A stretch of DNA of 45,563 nucleotides. Source: a bacterium UBP6_UBA1209. GTDB taxonomy: Bacteria > UBP6 > UBA1177. The DNA is taken from contig DBXP01000050.1 of NCBI GenBank assembly GCA_002309575.1, positions 1-45,563 of the forward strand. The letters run 5' to 3'. The notes under the pieces were generated by a model. It did not search any database, had not been told where the DNA came from, and saw only the letters and a list, made by a program, of their open reading frames with translations. Shown in pieces: positions 15,654-24,077 of the stretch (position 1 is the first letter of the stretch; each line of letters starts with the position of its first letter). A program made the translations under genes and the position numbers.

Positions 15654-16640
15654 TTGAAGCTTCGACCTCTCATAATCCTCTGTTTTCTTATCTCGCTTGG
15701 TTTCAACATCTATCTTCTGACTCGCGAGTCCGATCCGGAAGAGGAGGATGGTCCGAAGGAATTTTCACTCTACCCTGACGACTTTTCTTCGCTTGATGTC
15801 CCGATAAGCTATGAGCCGGAATTCCCGGTTTTCAACACCTTTTCGAGTGAAGGCGAGGAGATCCTGTTTGCCGATTTTGCGATGAAGGGTTCGATTTACG
15901 AATCGTACGAGAGGAGATACGGCTCGCCGATCTCGAAGCAGCTTGTCAAAAACATTCAGGAGATCGTCTACTTCCTTAACGGCTACAAGCTCAAGTTCCG
16001 TGAAGGCGACAGGCTTACATTTTTTTACGAAAAGAAGAGCGAAAAGATTGTCTACATGCGCTTCCGCGACTCACTTAACCGTGCAGTTTCGGACGTTTAT
16101 CTGTTTAACTCGTCCAACGGCCAGGCCTATTTCAAGAGCAACAACTACAGGCTTCAGCCCTGCATAAAAAACGGACCGTTCGAGGGGTGCCCTGAGGTGC
16201 GTTTCGTCTACGAAAACGGCGGACTTGTCCCGCTATTCAACGTCCCGAAGGGGAGTGCAGTAAGGCTTCCTTTTTTGTCGAAAATAGTTGAGTTCGATCA
16301 GAACCGCACGATGGGCGGTACGCTTGAGGTCACCTACAGCAACTATGCGACCCGTGCGTTTTTCAGAGGTTTGATGTCGGTGAACCAGTCGCTCAGAAAA
16401 AATGAACTCTACCGTGAAAACGCGACGGTCGGAAGGAGCGGATATGTCTTCAGCGACGGCGGGAGCGGAGTGGTCTACTATCTGAGGAAGTCAGGAAATA
16501 CCGTTGTTTCGCCCTTTGTCTTTCACCACACCGACCTGGAACAGATCCCGGCGAAAGATCAGCTGAACTTCATGATCGCGAGAAATTTTTATTCCAAAAT
16601 GCTTGAGACTGCACAAAAATTCGAAGAAAAGTATTACTGA
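15654..16640 (+). CDS. Membrane-anchored degenerate LytM/M23-like protein
   Basis: A 328-residue protein with an N-terminal hydrophobic anchor (about residues 5-22), starting at TTG six bases after the pgk stop. The body resembles the M23 endopeptidase encoded at 24066-22495 in this window. A GSIYESYE segment corresponds to GSIESSLN there, a region on REGDRL corresponds to RRGDKY, and the C-terminal LEVTYSNY...TVGRSG...YYLRKSG...VSPF matches VTINHADN...SVGNTG...LHLGIKD...LNPL. None of the zinc ligands (HxxxD, HLH) is present. This points to a non-catalytic LytM-type regulator in the manner of EnvC or NlpD. The similarity was judged by eye, so family placement needs a profile search. Confidence 0.68.
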   Translation: MKLRPLIILCFLISLGFNIYLLTRESDPEEEDGPKEFSLYPDDFSSLDVPISYEPEFPVFNTFSSEGEEILFADFAMKGSIYESYERRYGSPISKQLVKNIQEIVYFLNGYKLKFREGDRLTFFYEKKSEKIVYMRFRDSLNRAVSDVYLFNSSNGQAYFKSNNYRLQPCIKNGPFEGCPEVRFVYENGGLVPLFNVPKGSAVRLPFLSKIVEFDQNRTMGGTLEVTYSNYATRAFFRGLMSVNQSLRKNELYRENATVGRSGYVFSDGGSGVVYYLRKSGNTVVSPFVFHHTDLEQIPAKDQLNFMIARNFYSKMLETAQKFEEKYY

Positions 16641-16680
16641 TAGAATTTGTTAATCAAAGTCGGGATACTATTTTTTTATT

Positions 16681-16858
16681 CGTCAGCCGGTTATAATGGT
16701 CAAACATTTCTGGATTTATCGAGTTCGTTTCTCAAATGCGGCACTGAATCGTAGCTTTTCAGGAATATTTCTTCATACTTAACTGTTCTTCACAGCCTTT
16801 CGCAATAAATGTCGTCCAGGGCGCGGCCTTTGCCGTCCATGCTGATTGTCTTAGCGGA
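16681..16858 (-). pseudogene. Decayed IS3-family transposase fragment
   Basis: Read on the minus strand, this gap translates to ISMDGKGRALDDIYCERL, a stop, then RTVKYEEIFLKSYDSV..LRNELDK. This is the C-terminal end of an IS3-family OrfB integrase core, including the third acidic residue (Glu in CERL) of the DDE triad. The conserved Trp after ERL is replaced by TGA (likely TGG to TGA). After about 54 codons a second TGA follows and the match shifts frame (FDHYN). It begins immediately after, and in frame with, the stop codon of the CAP lipoprotein. No terminal inverted repeats or upstream orfA remain. It is a dead remnant, not a functional element. Confidence 0.8.
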
Positions 16859-18082
16859 TCAATCCAGCTGGAACCAGTAGCTGTAATCCTGAGAATAGTT
16901 GTTGATTATGACGTTGTGGATCACGACGTTGTACTTTACTCCCGTCCTGATGCCGGATGTCCTCCAGCGAAGGTTGTTTGGAACGCCGTAACCTTCGTTG
17001 TCAAACTGCAAGTCCTTGATCTGATAGACTTTATTTTCTGTCTCAGAGGTGATCGCGATAGAGGCTGAAGCAAAGTTCACAACGTTGTTGCCCCACTTGG
17101 CGGATTTGTTCGTAATTGCGGTGAAAGACATCATCACGCTGTCGTCGTAGAGCTCCTTCGGGTAGTTTTCAAAGGGGTAGGCGACAAATTCGATATCGCT
17201 CGCCGAGATATCCTGCTGGGCTCCGCCGATGACGTGAACGGCCGCTCCGAGCACGAACGTATTTGCGCCGTACTGTCCGGAGCCGAATCCCTCGCTCCTG
17301 CCGTAGGAGATCTCTGCGAGCCACGGGTCAAGGAACCATCTGCGGTGGCCGAGCTCCTCGACATTCTCTTCGATCATGAAGCCGTCGACGATCGCTGCAT
17401 CGTCAATTTCGGGCTGGTAGCTTGCCATCGTTATGTGGATGTTGCTGGAGCTGCAGCCCTCCAGAGCGTCGTCGGAATAGCATTTCCATGACGAGTCGGG
17501 GAAGTGGCTGAGCTTCTGGTTCGCCGCGATAACGAGCGAGCATTCGGCGACGATGTCGTCAAATTCGTCGGTATAGACGACCGGCGGAAGTTTGTGGATC
17601 GCCCTGAGGTGGTTGAGACGCTCCAGAACGATGTTTTTTGTCCCGTCGCTCGGGTAACCTGCAACGCACTGAGCTATATCCGGGTCGGATTCGTAGGCAG
17701 GAAAATCTTCGCAGGAATCAGATGTGTCGCCGGTGTCGCCGGAATCGGTCGAATCGCCGGTATCAGTCGGTTCGGTGTCGCCGGAATCTCCGCTCTCTCC
17801 GTCGGGCTGAGCCGTGCCTGAATCGGAGAGATCCTCGTCAGGTTCCTCCTCTTCATCCTGAGTGCCCGTCGAGCCGCCTCCTATCCCGCCTGAAGAACCG
17901 CCGCCTCCAGGTCTGTTTGCATTGTCGGGACGTTCAACGTGTTCAACATCGTTGTCGGTTTTGCCGGATACGTCGCCGTCGTAACCGCTGTCACCGCCGT
18001 AAAAGTTATTATCTCCTCCTCCTCCGCAGGCTGCGAAAAGCGTCAGAATCGAAAGGAACACGAAAAATTTTGCTGTTTTCAT
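16859..18082 (-). CDS. CAP-domain (SCP-like) lipoprotein
   Basis: A 407-residue lipoprotein with lipobox LFAAC (Cys19). It is followed by a Gly-rich then Asp/Glu/Ser/Thr-rich tether to about residue 125, containing several DSGDTG-like runs. The C-terminal region carries a CAP/SCP-like domain: LERLNHLRAIHKLPPVVY, VAECSLVIAANQKLSHFP, then ENVEELGHRRWFLDP. Four Cys are seen between about residues 138 and 211. CAP proteins in bacteria are secreted and of mostly unknown role; some bind lipids or act on peptidoglycan-like material. The start has a GGAGGTAGGAT site. The stop codon abuts the transposase remnant. The C-terminal sequence after the CAP core (about 120 residues) has no match I recognise. 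Confidence 0.82.
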   Translation of the reverse strand: MKTAKFFVFLSILTLFAACGGGGDNNFYGGDSGYDGDVSGKTDNDVEHVERPDNANRPGGGGSSGGIGGGSTGTQDEEEEPDEDLSDSGTAQPDGESGDSGDTEPTDTGDSTDSGDTGDTSDSCEDFPAYESDPDIAQCVAGYPSDGTKNIVLERLNHLRAIHKLPPVVYTDEFDDIVAECSLVIAANQKLSHFPDSSWKCYSDDALEGCSSSNIHITMASYQPEIDDAAIVDGFMIEENVEELGHRRWFLDPWLAEISYGRSEGFGSGQYGANTFVLGAAVHVIGGAQQDISASDIEFVAYPFENYPKELYDDSVMMSFTAITNKSAKWGNNVVNFASASIAITSETENKVYQIKDLQFDNEGYGVPNNLRWRTSGIRTGVKYNVVIHNVIINNYSQDYSYWFQLD

Positions 18083-18126
18083 ATCCTACCTCCAGCTGAT
18101 GATTAAGCAGTTTACTTGAAAACTCC

Positions 18127-18169
18127 CTGAAAAAAAGTAAAACCCGAAGGTTGTAAGTTCTTTTTTCAG
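18127..18169. repeat. A/T-rich inverted repeat in a divergent promoter gap
   Basis: CTGAAAAAAAG (18127-18137) is nearly the reverse complement of CTTTTTTCAG (18160-18169), separated by 22 bases. It lies between the divergent CAP lipoprotein and subtilase genes. It could be a regulator site for both or a weak hairpin. The low complexity makes chance possible. Confidence 0.4.
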
Positions 18170-18179
18170 TATATTTTAT
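18151..18179 (+). promoter_or_regulatory. Possible promoter for the subtilase gene
   Basis: TTGTAA (18151-18156) and TTTTAT (18174-18179) have 17-base spacing. The ATG at 18204 is about 25 bases downstream. It overlaps the right arm of the inverted repeat, so a protein bound there could block it. Confidence 0.33.
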
Positions 18180-18203
18180 GTATTTTAATAATTGGAGGTA
18201 GAG

Positions 18204-20771
18204 ATGCTTAAACGAGCGGGTTTGGCGCTTTTTTTGTCAGTTTTTGCACTGACACTTTCAGCGGTCGAGCCGAAGCCTGTCCTCGGACAACTTGTCGAAA
18301 GGGAGGACGGCAGACTTTATGACACGTTTTACTATCACATGAAGCTTGGTCCGCAGTATCTGCTGCAGCTTTATGACCAGATCGCAATACCGCACAGTGT
18401 AAACCTTAAAATGCTTGACGCTGTCGAGTTCAACGGCGTCAAAATTTCCGATATGCTCGGCGAAGTCACGTACGACATCGACAACTACAGAGCTTTCAGG
18501 ATCGCGCTTGACAAGTCGGACAGGGCAAACTGGATGCAGGTGAGGAACCTTCTCGCTGCGAAAAACATAGCTGCGTGGCCGGTCCTGACCTACTATGCGC
18601 CGGATCATCTGATCGTTCTTGACGGAACGATGAGGATCCACTTCTACGAGTCGACATCTGCCGAAGAGCAGCAGAGGATCATGGATATGTTCAACTTGAA
18701 GGTCGTCGAGATCGTTGACGACAACTTCTATTCGGTCGAGCTTCCGGTCGGCGTGGATCCGTTTGCATTCGCCAACATGCTTTACGAACGCGGTCTCGTC
18801 CACTGGGCACAGCCTAACTGGCCCTGGTATTACAAAGAGAGGAAGGTAACGCCGAACGACCCCTATTTTTCGAATCAGTGGCATCTTCCGCAGATCAACT
18901 CTCCGGCAGCATGGGAGACTGAAACAGCCGAGGGAAGGGATGACGTCAGGATCGCCATCATCGACAGCGGCGTCGATTTGACCCACCCTGACCTGAACGT
19001 TCTCACGAGCGCAGGTCTTGATGTCGTCGGAAACACCGGCGGCGGTCCTTTGACCAGCCAGGACGACCACGAATCTGTTCCGCACGGAACCGCCTGCGCA
19101 GGTCTTGCGGCGGCAAAAACCAACAACGGTATCGGTGTTGCCGGAACATGCTGGGGCTGCCCGATCATCCCGATCAGATTCCTTTCGACCTATCAGGCCG
19201 GTGATACCTACAAGGCCATCAAACACGCAGTAGACAGCGGTGCGTGGGTCGTAAGCAACAGCTGGGGCTGTCAGGACAGCAACCCTTACACCGGAGCCTG
19301 CACGACCTGCCCTGCGGACAACAGCAGCTCGCAGGGAATAAGCTACGGTATCGCGAACGGCCGCAACGGCAAGGGAACGATCTTTTTGTGGGCTGCCGGA
19401 AACTCTCACTGCCCGACATCCAACCAGCAGTTTTTACATGACAACAATATGCTGACAGTCAGCGCTCTCGGCAGTAACGGCGGCATGGAGAGCTACTCGA
19501 ACTACGGTGCCGAAGTCGACATCAGCGCCGGTGCCGGTGCCGCAACGACCGATATCCAGGGCAACCAGTATGGCTACGCATTATCTTATGGCGGTCTTGG
19601 AAGCCTTGACAGCAACGGTGACTATACAAGCGGATTCAGCGGGACCAGCGCGGCGACACCTGTCGCGGCGGGAGCCGTTGCTCTTATGCTTGCAGGCGCT
19701 TCCGATCTCAGCTTCTCCGGTGCTATGAACTGCATCAAATCGTCCGCCTATAAAACGACAAAAGCGTGCAGCGAAGGTAACTGGACGACACAGTCCGACG
19801 AATGGATCGCAAGCGGTTCAGCGGAACATTCACCCTGCTTCGGTTTCGGCGTCGTCGATGCCAACGCTATGCTTGTCGGAGCTAAAAACGGAACATGCGG
19901 CGCATGTATCTCGACAGCTAAAGTCGACGGCTGCTTCGGCGACTACAACGGCAGAGACGATGACTGCAGCGGCACTGTCGACGACGACTGCTCGTCTGGC
20001 GGAAAAGGACGTGCCGGATCAGCGTGCAGCGATGCAGACGACTGCATCAACACTGCAGTAAATCCGATCTGTCTTACCGGAGAGGGCTGGACCGGCGGTT
20101 ACTGCTCGGCGAACTGCACCAGCAACAGCGACTGCTACAACGGCTCGGGCAAGGTCGAGTGCTACGAAGGCCACTGCATCGCGAAGTGCAGCTACAACGA
20201 GGTCAGAAGCGGCTATTCATGCATCGCCCAGAAGATCCTTCCGGCGGGATCGGTCGCAACGGCAAACTGCGGAAACGACGTCAAGGAGGAGGGCGAAGTC
20301 TGCGACGGCGACACGAAGACCTGCCACAGCATTGACAGCAGCTTCACGGACGGTTATGCGATGTGCAGAGCCGACTGCCGCGGTTACGATACTTCGACAT
20401 GTTCAGGCGGCGGCGGATCCCTCTGCGGCAACAAGAATATCGATGCCGGCGAGATCTGCGACTCAGAGACGATCCCCTGCAAACAGCTGGCGGGAGCTCC
20501 TGAGGGAGGAACGGCAAAGTGCGCAAGCGACTGCCTCAGCTGGGACCGTTCAGGATGTTACGATAACGACGGCGGCAACGGCGGCGGAAATGAAGGCGGC
20601 AACGGCGGCGACGGAGACCATTCGCTCTGCGGAAACGGCTTCGTAGATGCCGGCGAACAGTGCGATGACGGTAACAAAATGGACGGCGACGGCTGCTCCC
20701 AGTACTGTATGTTCGAAGACGGCAAGTCTCCCAAGAAAAAATCTTCAGGCTGCTCGGCTCTGATCCTTTAA
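18204..20771 (+). CDS. Secreted subtilisin-like (S8) protease with Cys-rich tail and GCS C-terminal end
   Basis: An 855-residue protein. The ATG at 18204 (GGAGGTAGAG site) is preferred to an upstream TTG. It has a signal peptide, a long propeptide to about residue 225, then an S8 catalytic domain. The catalytic residues are Asp254 (IIDSGVD), His294 (HGTACAG) and Ser482 (SGTSAATP), with oxyanion Asn in WAAGNSH. After about residue 570 there is a MopE-type metal-binding motif (DYNGRDDDCSGTVDDDC) and a Cys-rich part. Three DUF4215/myxococcal Cys repeats follow; the last reads CGNGFVDAGEQCDDGN. The chain ends KKKSSGCSALIL. It should be active outside the cell. The PNGase F-like lipoprotein begins 43 bases later and may act with it. 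Confidence 0.93.
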   Translation: MLKRAGLALFLSVFALTLSAVEPKPVLGQLVEREDGRLYDTFYYHMKLGPQYLLQLYDQIAIPHSVNLKMLDAVEFNGVKISDMLGEVTYDIDNYRAFRIALDKSDRANWMQVRNLLAAKNIAAWPVLTYYAPDHLIVLDGTMRIHFYESTSAEEQQRIMDMFNLKVVEIVDDNFYSVELPVGVDPFAFANMLYERGLVHWAQPNWPWYYKERKVTPNDPYFSNQWHLPQINSPAAWETETAEGRDDVRIAIIDSGVDLTHPDLNVLTSAGLDVVGNTGGGPLTSQDDHESVPHGTACAGLAAAKTNNGIGVAGTCWGCPIIPIRFLSTYQAGDTYKAIKHAVDSGAWVVSNSWGCQDSNPYTGACTTCPADNSSSQGISYGIANGRNGKGTIFLWAAGNSHCPTSNQQFLHDNNMLTVSALGSNGGMESYSNYGAEVDISAGAGAATTDIQGNQYGYALSYGGLGSLDSNGDYTSGFSGTSAATPVAAGAVALMLAGASDLSFSGAMNCIKSSAYKTTKACSEGNWTTQSDEWIASGSAEHSPCFGFGVVDANAMLVGAKNGTCGACISTAKVDGCFGDYNGRDDDCSGTVDDDCSSGGKGRAGSACSDADDCINTAVNPICLTGEGWTGGYCSANCTSNSDCYNGSGKVECYEGHCIAKCSYNEVRSGYSCIAQKILPAGSVATANCGNDVKEEGEVCDGDTKTCHSIDSSFTDGYAMCRADCRGYDTSTCSGGGGSLCGNKNIDAGEICDSETIPCKQLAGAPEGGTAKCASDCLSWDRSGCYDNDGGNGGGNEGGNGGDGDHSLCGNGFVDAGEQCDDGNKMDGDGCSQYCMFEDGKSPKKKSSGCSALIL

Positions 20772-20814
20772 TTTTTCCCGTAAATTCGCAGATAAACCTC
20801 GAACAGGAGAGAAC

Positions 20815-22491
20815 ATGAAAAAATCCAACATCTTACACCTTTATTTGGCGGTCACGCTGATCTTTGCGCTTTTGACCGTTTCCTGCGGCGGAGATTCAAA
20901 AAACGATACGCCGGACGGTGACACCGCAGAACCCGACAGCGATGTCGAAGAGATCTACGGAGATCAAGAGCCGGAGCCTGACAGCGACGCGCCTTCAGGC
21001 AGTGATTACGAACCTTCCCAGGACTATGCTCCGAGCGAAGATTTCTCAGAAGGGCCCTACGGCACGGAATACGGTGATATCGCCGGAGATTTTACTCTCC
21101 CGACAGAGGACGGAGAGTGGAATTTCGCCTCGAACTACACTCACGACGACAGCTACATTTTTGTTATCTACAGAGGCGGTTCGATGAACAGCAACAACAA
21201 AATGTGGTCGACTTCTCTGATGAATCTCTTTGATGCCTCGCCGATGAATGTTCACTACTTTTTCGCAGTCTACACTGACAAAAATGATACTTTTGAGGCT
21301 AAGACCGCAGAGATAAGGGAGAATATCGAAGAGGCTGTATCCGCTACCGGAAATATCGAGCTCAGGGAACGCACTCACATCGTCTCGAGGCCGCTTCCGG
21401 AGATCGACTGCTGGCTTACACGCTGGGCTGAGAAAAATTCCGAAGTCTTCCTTGGGATCGACCGTTTTCAGAGGCTCCGTGCCGGAGGATCCTTCGCGAG
21501 CTGGCAGTCCTCGACCGATCCGATGATCGAAAACATCATGAAGGAGGCCGAATATTACAACTACGAATGGGAACTTGAGGCCTTTTTGAAGGAAAACGAA
21601 CAGAAAACCAAGAAGATCCAAGGACTTGACGGAGTGCCTTTCGAGGCTGAAGGCTGGACGAAGAACATCTACTTCAACGTCGATTTCGGCACTTTCGAGG
21701 GCAACGGTTCGCTTTATATCCTCTTTGAACAGCTTTGCAGCGACCCGAAGGACTGTGAGTGGGACAGGCTCGAACGCCTTTTCCTCTGCGACGACGGCGA
21801 AGATGAGTGCTCGATCGAGATAGGCCGCTGGATCACGACCTACGGCAGAAGCGGCAGATGGCTCACAGACATCTCTCCGCTGATCCCGCTGCTCTCCGGC
21901 AGGGAGAACGCAAGGCTCAGGCTGACTGTCGACGGCGACAATTACGTCAACAACCTCGATTTCCTCTATATCTCAGATGAAATGGAACAACCTTCTGAAA
22001 TTATAAGGCTTTATCATCAGACAGAACAGTTCACCGAAGAGTACAACGACAAGTTCGGGACCCTGAATTTCGAGCTTACCGATGTGAAAAAAGCCAAAAT
22101 CTACGCCTTTATCACCGGTCACGGAAACGGCTCGGAACAGGCGAACTGCGCGGAATTCTGCCCGTTTGAATCGATTTTCAGCGTGAACGGAGAGGATTTT
22201 CAGTTCGACTTTGCCAATGCCGGCACCTCAAAGGGCTGCTACAAAAAGGTGAGCGACGGTGTCGTACCGAACCAGTACGGCTCCTGGCCTTACGGTAGAG
22301 CCGGCTGGTGCCCGGGTCTTGACGCGAAACTGATCGAATTCGATGTCACCGGGTCGCTTGTAAGCGGCGAGAACACCTTCGGTTATTCGGCTCTTCTCGA
22401 CGGAAAGACCTATTCGCCGGTCGTTACCGATCCAAGCGGCTACCGTGCCGAGATATACCTTTCGAGCTATCTTGTTATCTGGAAAAATTAG
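20815..22491 (+). CDS. PNGase F-like lipoprotein (putative peptide N-glycanase) with thioredoxin-like N-terminal domain
   Basis: A 558-residue lipoprotein (lipobox TVSC, Cys24) with an acidic Asp/Glu/Pro tether. Residues about 85-260 start GDIAGDFTLPTEDGEWNFA and look like a redoxin/TlpA-type fold, without a CxxC. From about residue 285 the sequence follows the two-domain peptide-N4-glycosidase F architecture: a CEWDR motif (Asp near residue 317, like Asp60 of PNGase F), TYGRSGRWLTDISPLIPLL, ITGHGNG, NCAEFC with Glu near residue 446 (like Glu206) and RAGWCPG. PNGase F removes N-glycans from Asn. Catalytic-type residues appear to be kept, so activity is plausible but unproved. The ribosome site is AGGAGAG. 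It converges with the M23 gene, 3 bases between stops. Confidence 0.82.
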   Translation: MKKSNILHLYLAVTLIFALLTVSCGGDSKNDTPDGDTAEPDSDVEEIYGDQEPEPDSDAPSGSDYEPSQDYAPSEDFSEGPYGTEYGDIAGDFTLPTEDGEWNFASNYTHDDSYIFVIYRGGSMNSNNKMWSTSLMNLFDASPMNVHYFFAVYTDKNDTFEAKTAEIRENIEEAVSATGNIELRERTHIVSRPLPEIDCWLTRWAEKNSEVFLGIDRFQRLRAGGSFASWQSSTDPMIENIMKEAEYYNYEWELEAFLKENEQKTKKIQGLDGVPFEAEGWTKNIYFNVDFGTFEGNGSLYILFEQLCSDPKDCEWDRLERLFLCDDGEDECSIEIGRWITTYGRSGRWLTDISPLIPLLSGRENARLRLTVDGDNYVNNLDFLYISDEMEQPSEIIRLYHQTEQFTEEYNDKFGTLNFELTDVKKAKIYAFITGHGNGSEQANCAEFCPFESIFSVNGEDFQFDFANAGTSKGCYKKVSDGVVPNQYGSWPYGRAGWCPGLDAKLIEFDVTGSLVSGENTFGYSALLDGKTYSPVVTDPSGYRAEIYLSSYLVIWKN

Positions 22492-22494
22492 TCT

Positions 22495-24066
22495 TCAGAT
22501 CTTGTCGTAAAGATCATAGAAATCGCCGGGCTGCGGCCCTTCATCGTAGGCTTTGAGCCACTCCTGATATTTTTCGGTATTTTTTAAAAGAGCGGTGATT
22601 TCAGCCATCTGCTTCTTGAAGCGCGGCATACGCCTGCTGTCGAGCTGCGGAGTCGCGATCATCTTGATTTTAAGCGGGTTCAGCCAGTTCCCCTTCGGAT
22701 CCTTTATGCCCAGGTGAAGGTGCGGGCCGGTGCTTCTGCCTGTGTTCCCGACCGATGCGATCCTCTGACGCGCCGAAACCACTGTTCCGACGCTGACGTG
22801 GAAGGCGCTCAGATGGAGATAGAATGTCTTTGTATTGTCGGCATGGTTTATCGTGACCTGCTTGCCTCCGAGCGGTGTCTGCTTTACCTCGATGACTCTG
22901 CCTGGAGCTACAGCGTAAACCGGGGTCCCGACCGGCGCTCCGTAATCGACTCCCTGGTGTTTGACCATTTTTCCTGTTATCGGATGGCGTCTGACACCGA
23001 AGGGGCTCGTGATGCGGATGGTATCGAGCGGAAGCCTCATCGCACTTGGGATCAGAGCCTTCCCTCCGACTGTGTAGTGAGCGTTGAAAGCCGACTTGGG
23101 ATCCTCGTCCTCGTAGCGGAAGGCCTCGTGGAAACCTGCCTGTTTGCCTTCGTAGGAGGCGTAAAGCACCTTCGAGCCTGGGACCTGCTGGTTCCGGTAG
23201 TATTTGTCCTCGACCAGGATGCGGTACTTGTCTCCCCGCCTTGCGTCAGTGCTGAAGCTGACGATGCACTCAAGGATTCCGACAGTGACGGCGCGGATGT
23301 TTCTTGTAACGTCGTCTCTTTTGACGAGCGACTCGTTCAGCGACGATTCGATCGAACCCTCGATGATGCGGAACCTGCGCTCTGTCGGCAGGATCTTTGC
23401 CGTGTATTTGAGCTTCTTCTCGGCCGGATCGCGTTTCAGGATATGGAAAGTGACGATGTCGGGATAGTAGACGAACTCGTCGATGTTGCCCTCTTTGTCG
23501 AACTTTACCTTGAAGTCTTCACCAGCCTTTATCTGCGTGAGATCGACCTCGTACCTTATCGCGTTGCTTATCTCCATCGCGTGTTTGAGCTGAAGCCCGG
23601 GGATTTTGAGCAGAGCCTCCTCTATTCCCTTTTTCGGGAGGATCTTGCCGTGGAGATAGCCTTCGCTGTCGGTATCTGCAGCGTCCTTGACGATGGTCTC
23701 CTCCTTTGCGTTCGGAATGTCCGAGGATTCGATGTCATCCTCGTTTTTTGAGGCCTGGATCAAATCAGGAGCCGCATCGGCCGCGTTCTCTTCCGCTGTT
23801 TCGTCGATTTTTCCGGCTTCTGCCGGAGTATTTACGGTATCATTTGCCGGTTTGGCCGCTGTTTCCGCTTCAGGCTTTACGGCTTTTCCGGCAACCGGTT
23901 TGATCTCTGCTGGCGGAGTCTCCGCTTTTGCGGCGTCTGAAGTGCTTCCGGTTTCGTCACCGGCGGATTCAGAGCTGATTTTTGCAAAGACGACTATGGC
24001 GGCAAGAATAAGTGCAACTATAAATAAAAATATAGATGAAAATCTGTTCTGACGGCGTGAATCCAT
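22495..24066 (-). CDS. M23 (LytM) peptidoglycan endopeptidase, membrane-anchored
   Basis: A 523-residue protein with one N-terminal transmembrane anchor (about residues 11-28) and an Ala/Glu/Asp/Pro-rich linker to about residue 140. A MepM/Csd3-like middle domain and an M23 zinc endopeptidase domain follow. The zinc and catalytic residues are visible: HQGVD (His370, Asp374), LHLS and HLHLG (about His449 and His451). The enzyme cuts peptide cross-links in the periplasm to allow wall growth. The start at 24066 has GGAGAAGAG. It ends the coaBC operon, 11 bases after coaD. The 15654-16640 protein appears to be its non-catalytic relative. Confidence 0.92.
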   Translation of the reverse strand: MDSRRQNRFSSIFLFIVALILAAIVVFAKISSESAGDETGSTSDAAKAETPPAEIKPVAGKAVKPEAETAAKPANDTVNTPAEAGKIDETAEENAADAAPDLIQASKNEDDIESSDIPNAKEETIVKDAADTDSEGYLHGKILPKKGIEEALLKIPGLQLKHAMEISNAIRYEVDLTQIKAGEDFKVKFDKEGNIDEFVYYPDIVTFHILKRDPAEKKLKYTAKILPTERRFRIIEGSIESSLNESLVKRDDVTRNIRAVTVGILECIVSFSTDARRGDKYRILVEDKYYRNQQVPGSKVLYASYEGKQAGFHEAFRYEDEDPKSAFNAHYTVGGKALIPSAMRLPLDTIRITSPFGVRRHPITGKMVKHQGVDYGAPVGTPVYAVAPGRVIEVKQTPLGGKQVTINHADNTKTFYLHLSAFHVSVGTVVSARQRIASVGNTGRSTGPHLHLGIKDPKGNWLNPLKIKMIATPQLDSRRMPRFKKQMAEITALLKNTEKYQEWLKAYDEGPQPGDFYDLYDKI

Positions 24067-24077
24067 CTCTTCTCCTG

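Noticed and set aside
18258..19409. 383-codon antisense open frame in the subtilase gene
   Set aside because: It mirrors the propeptide and catalytic domain; no signal for translation and Arg/Val-rich shadow composition.
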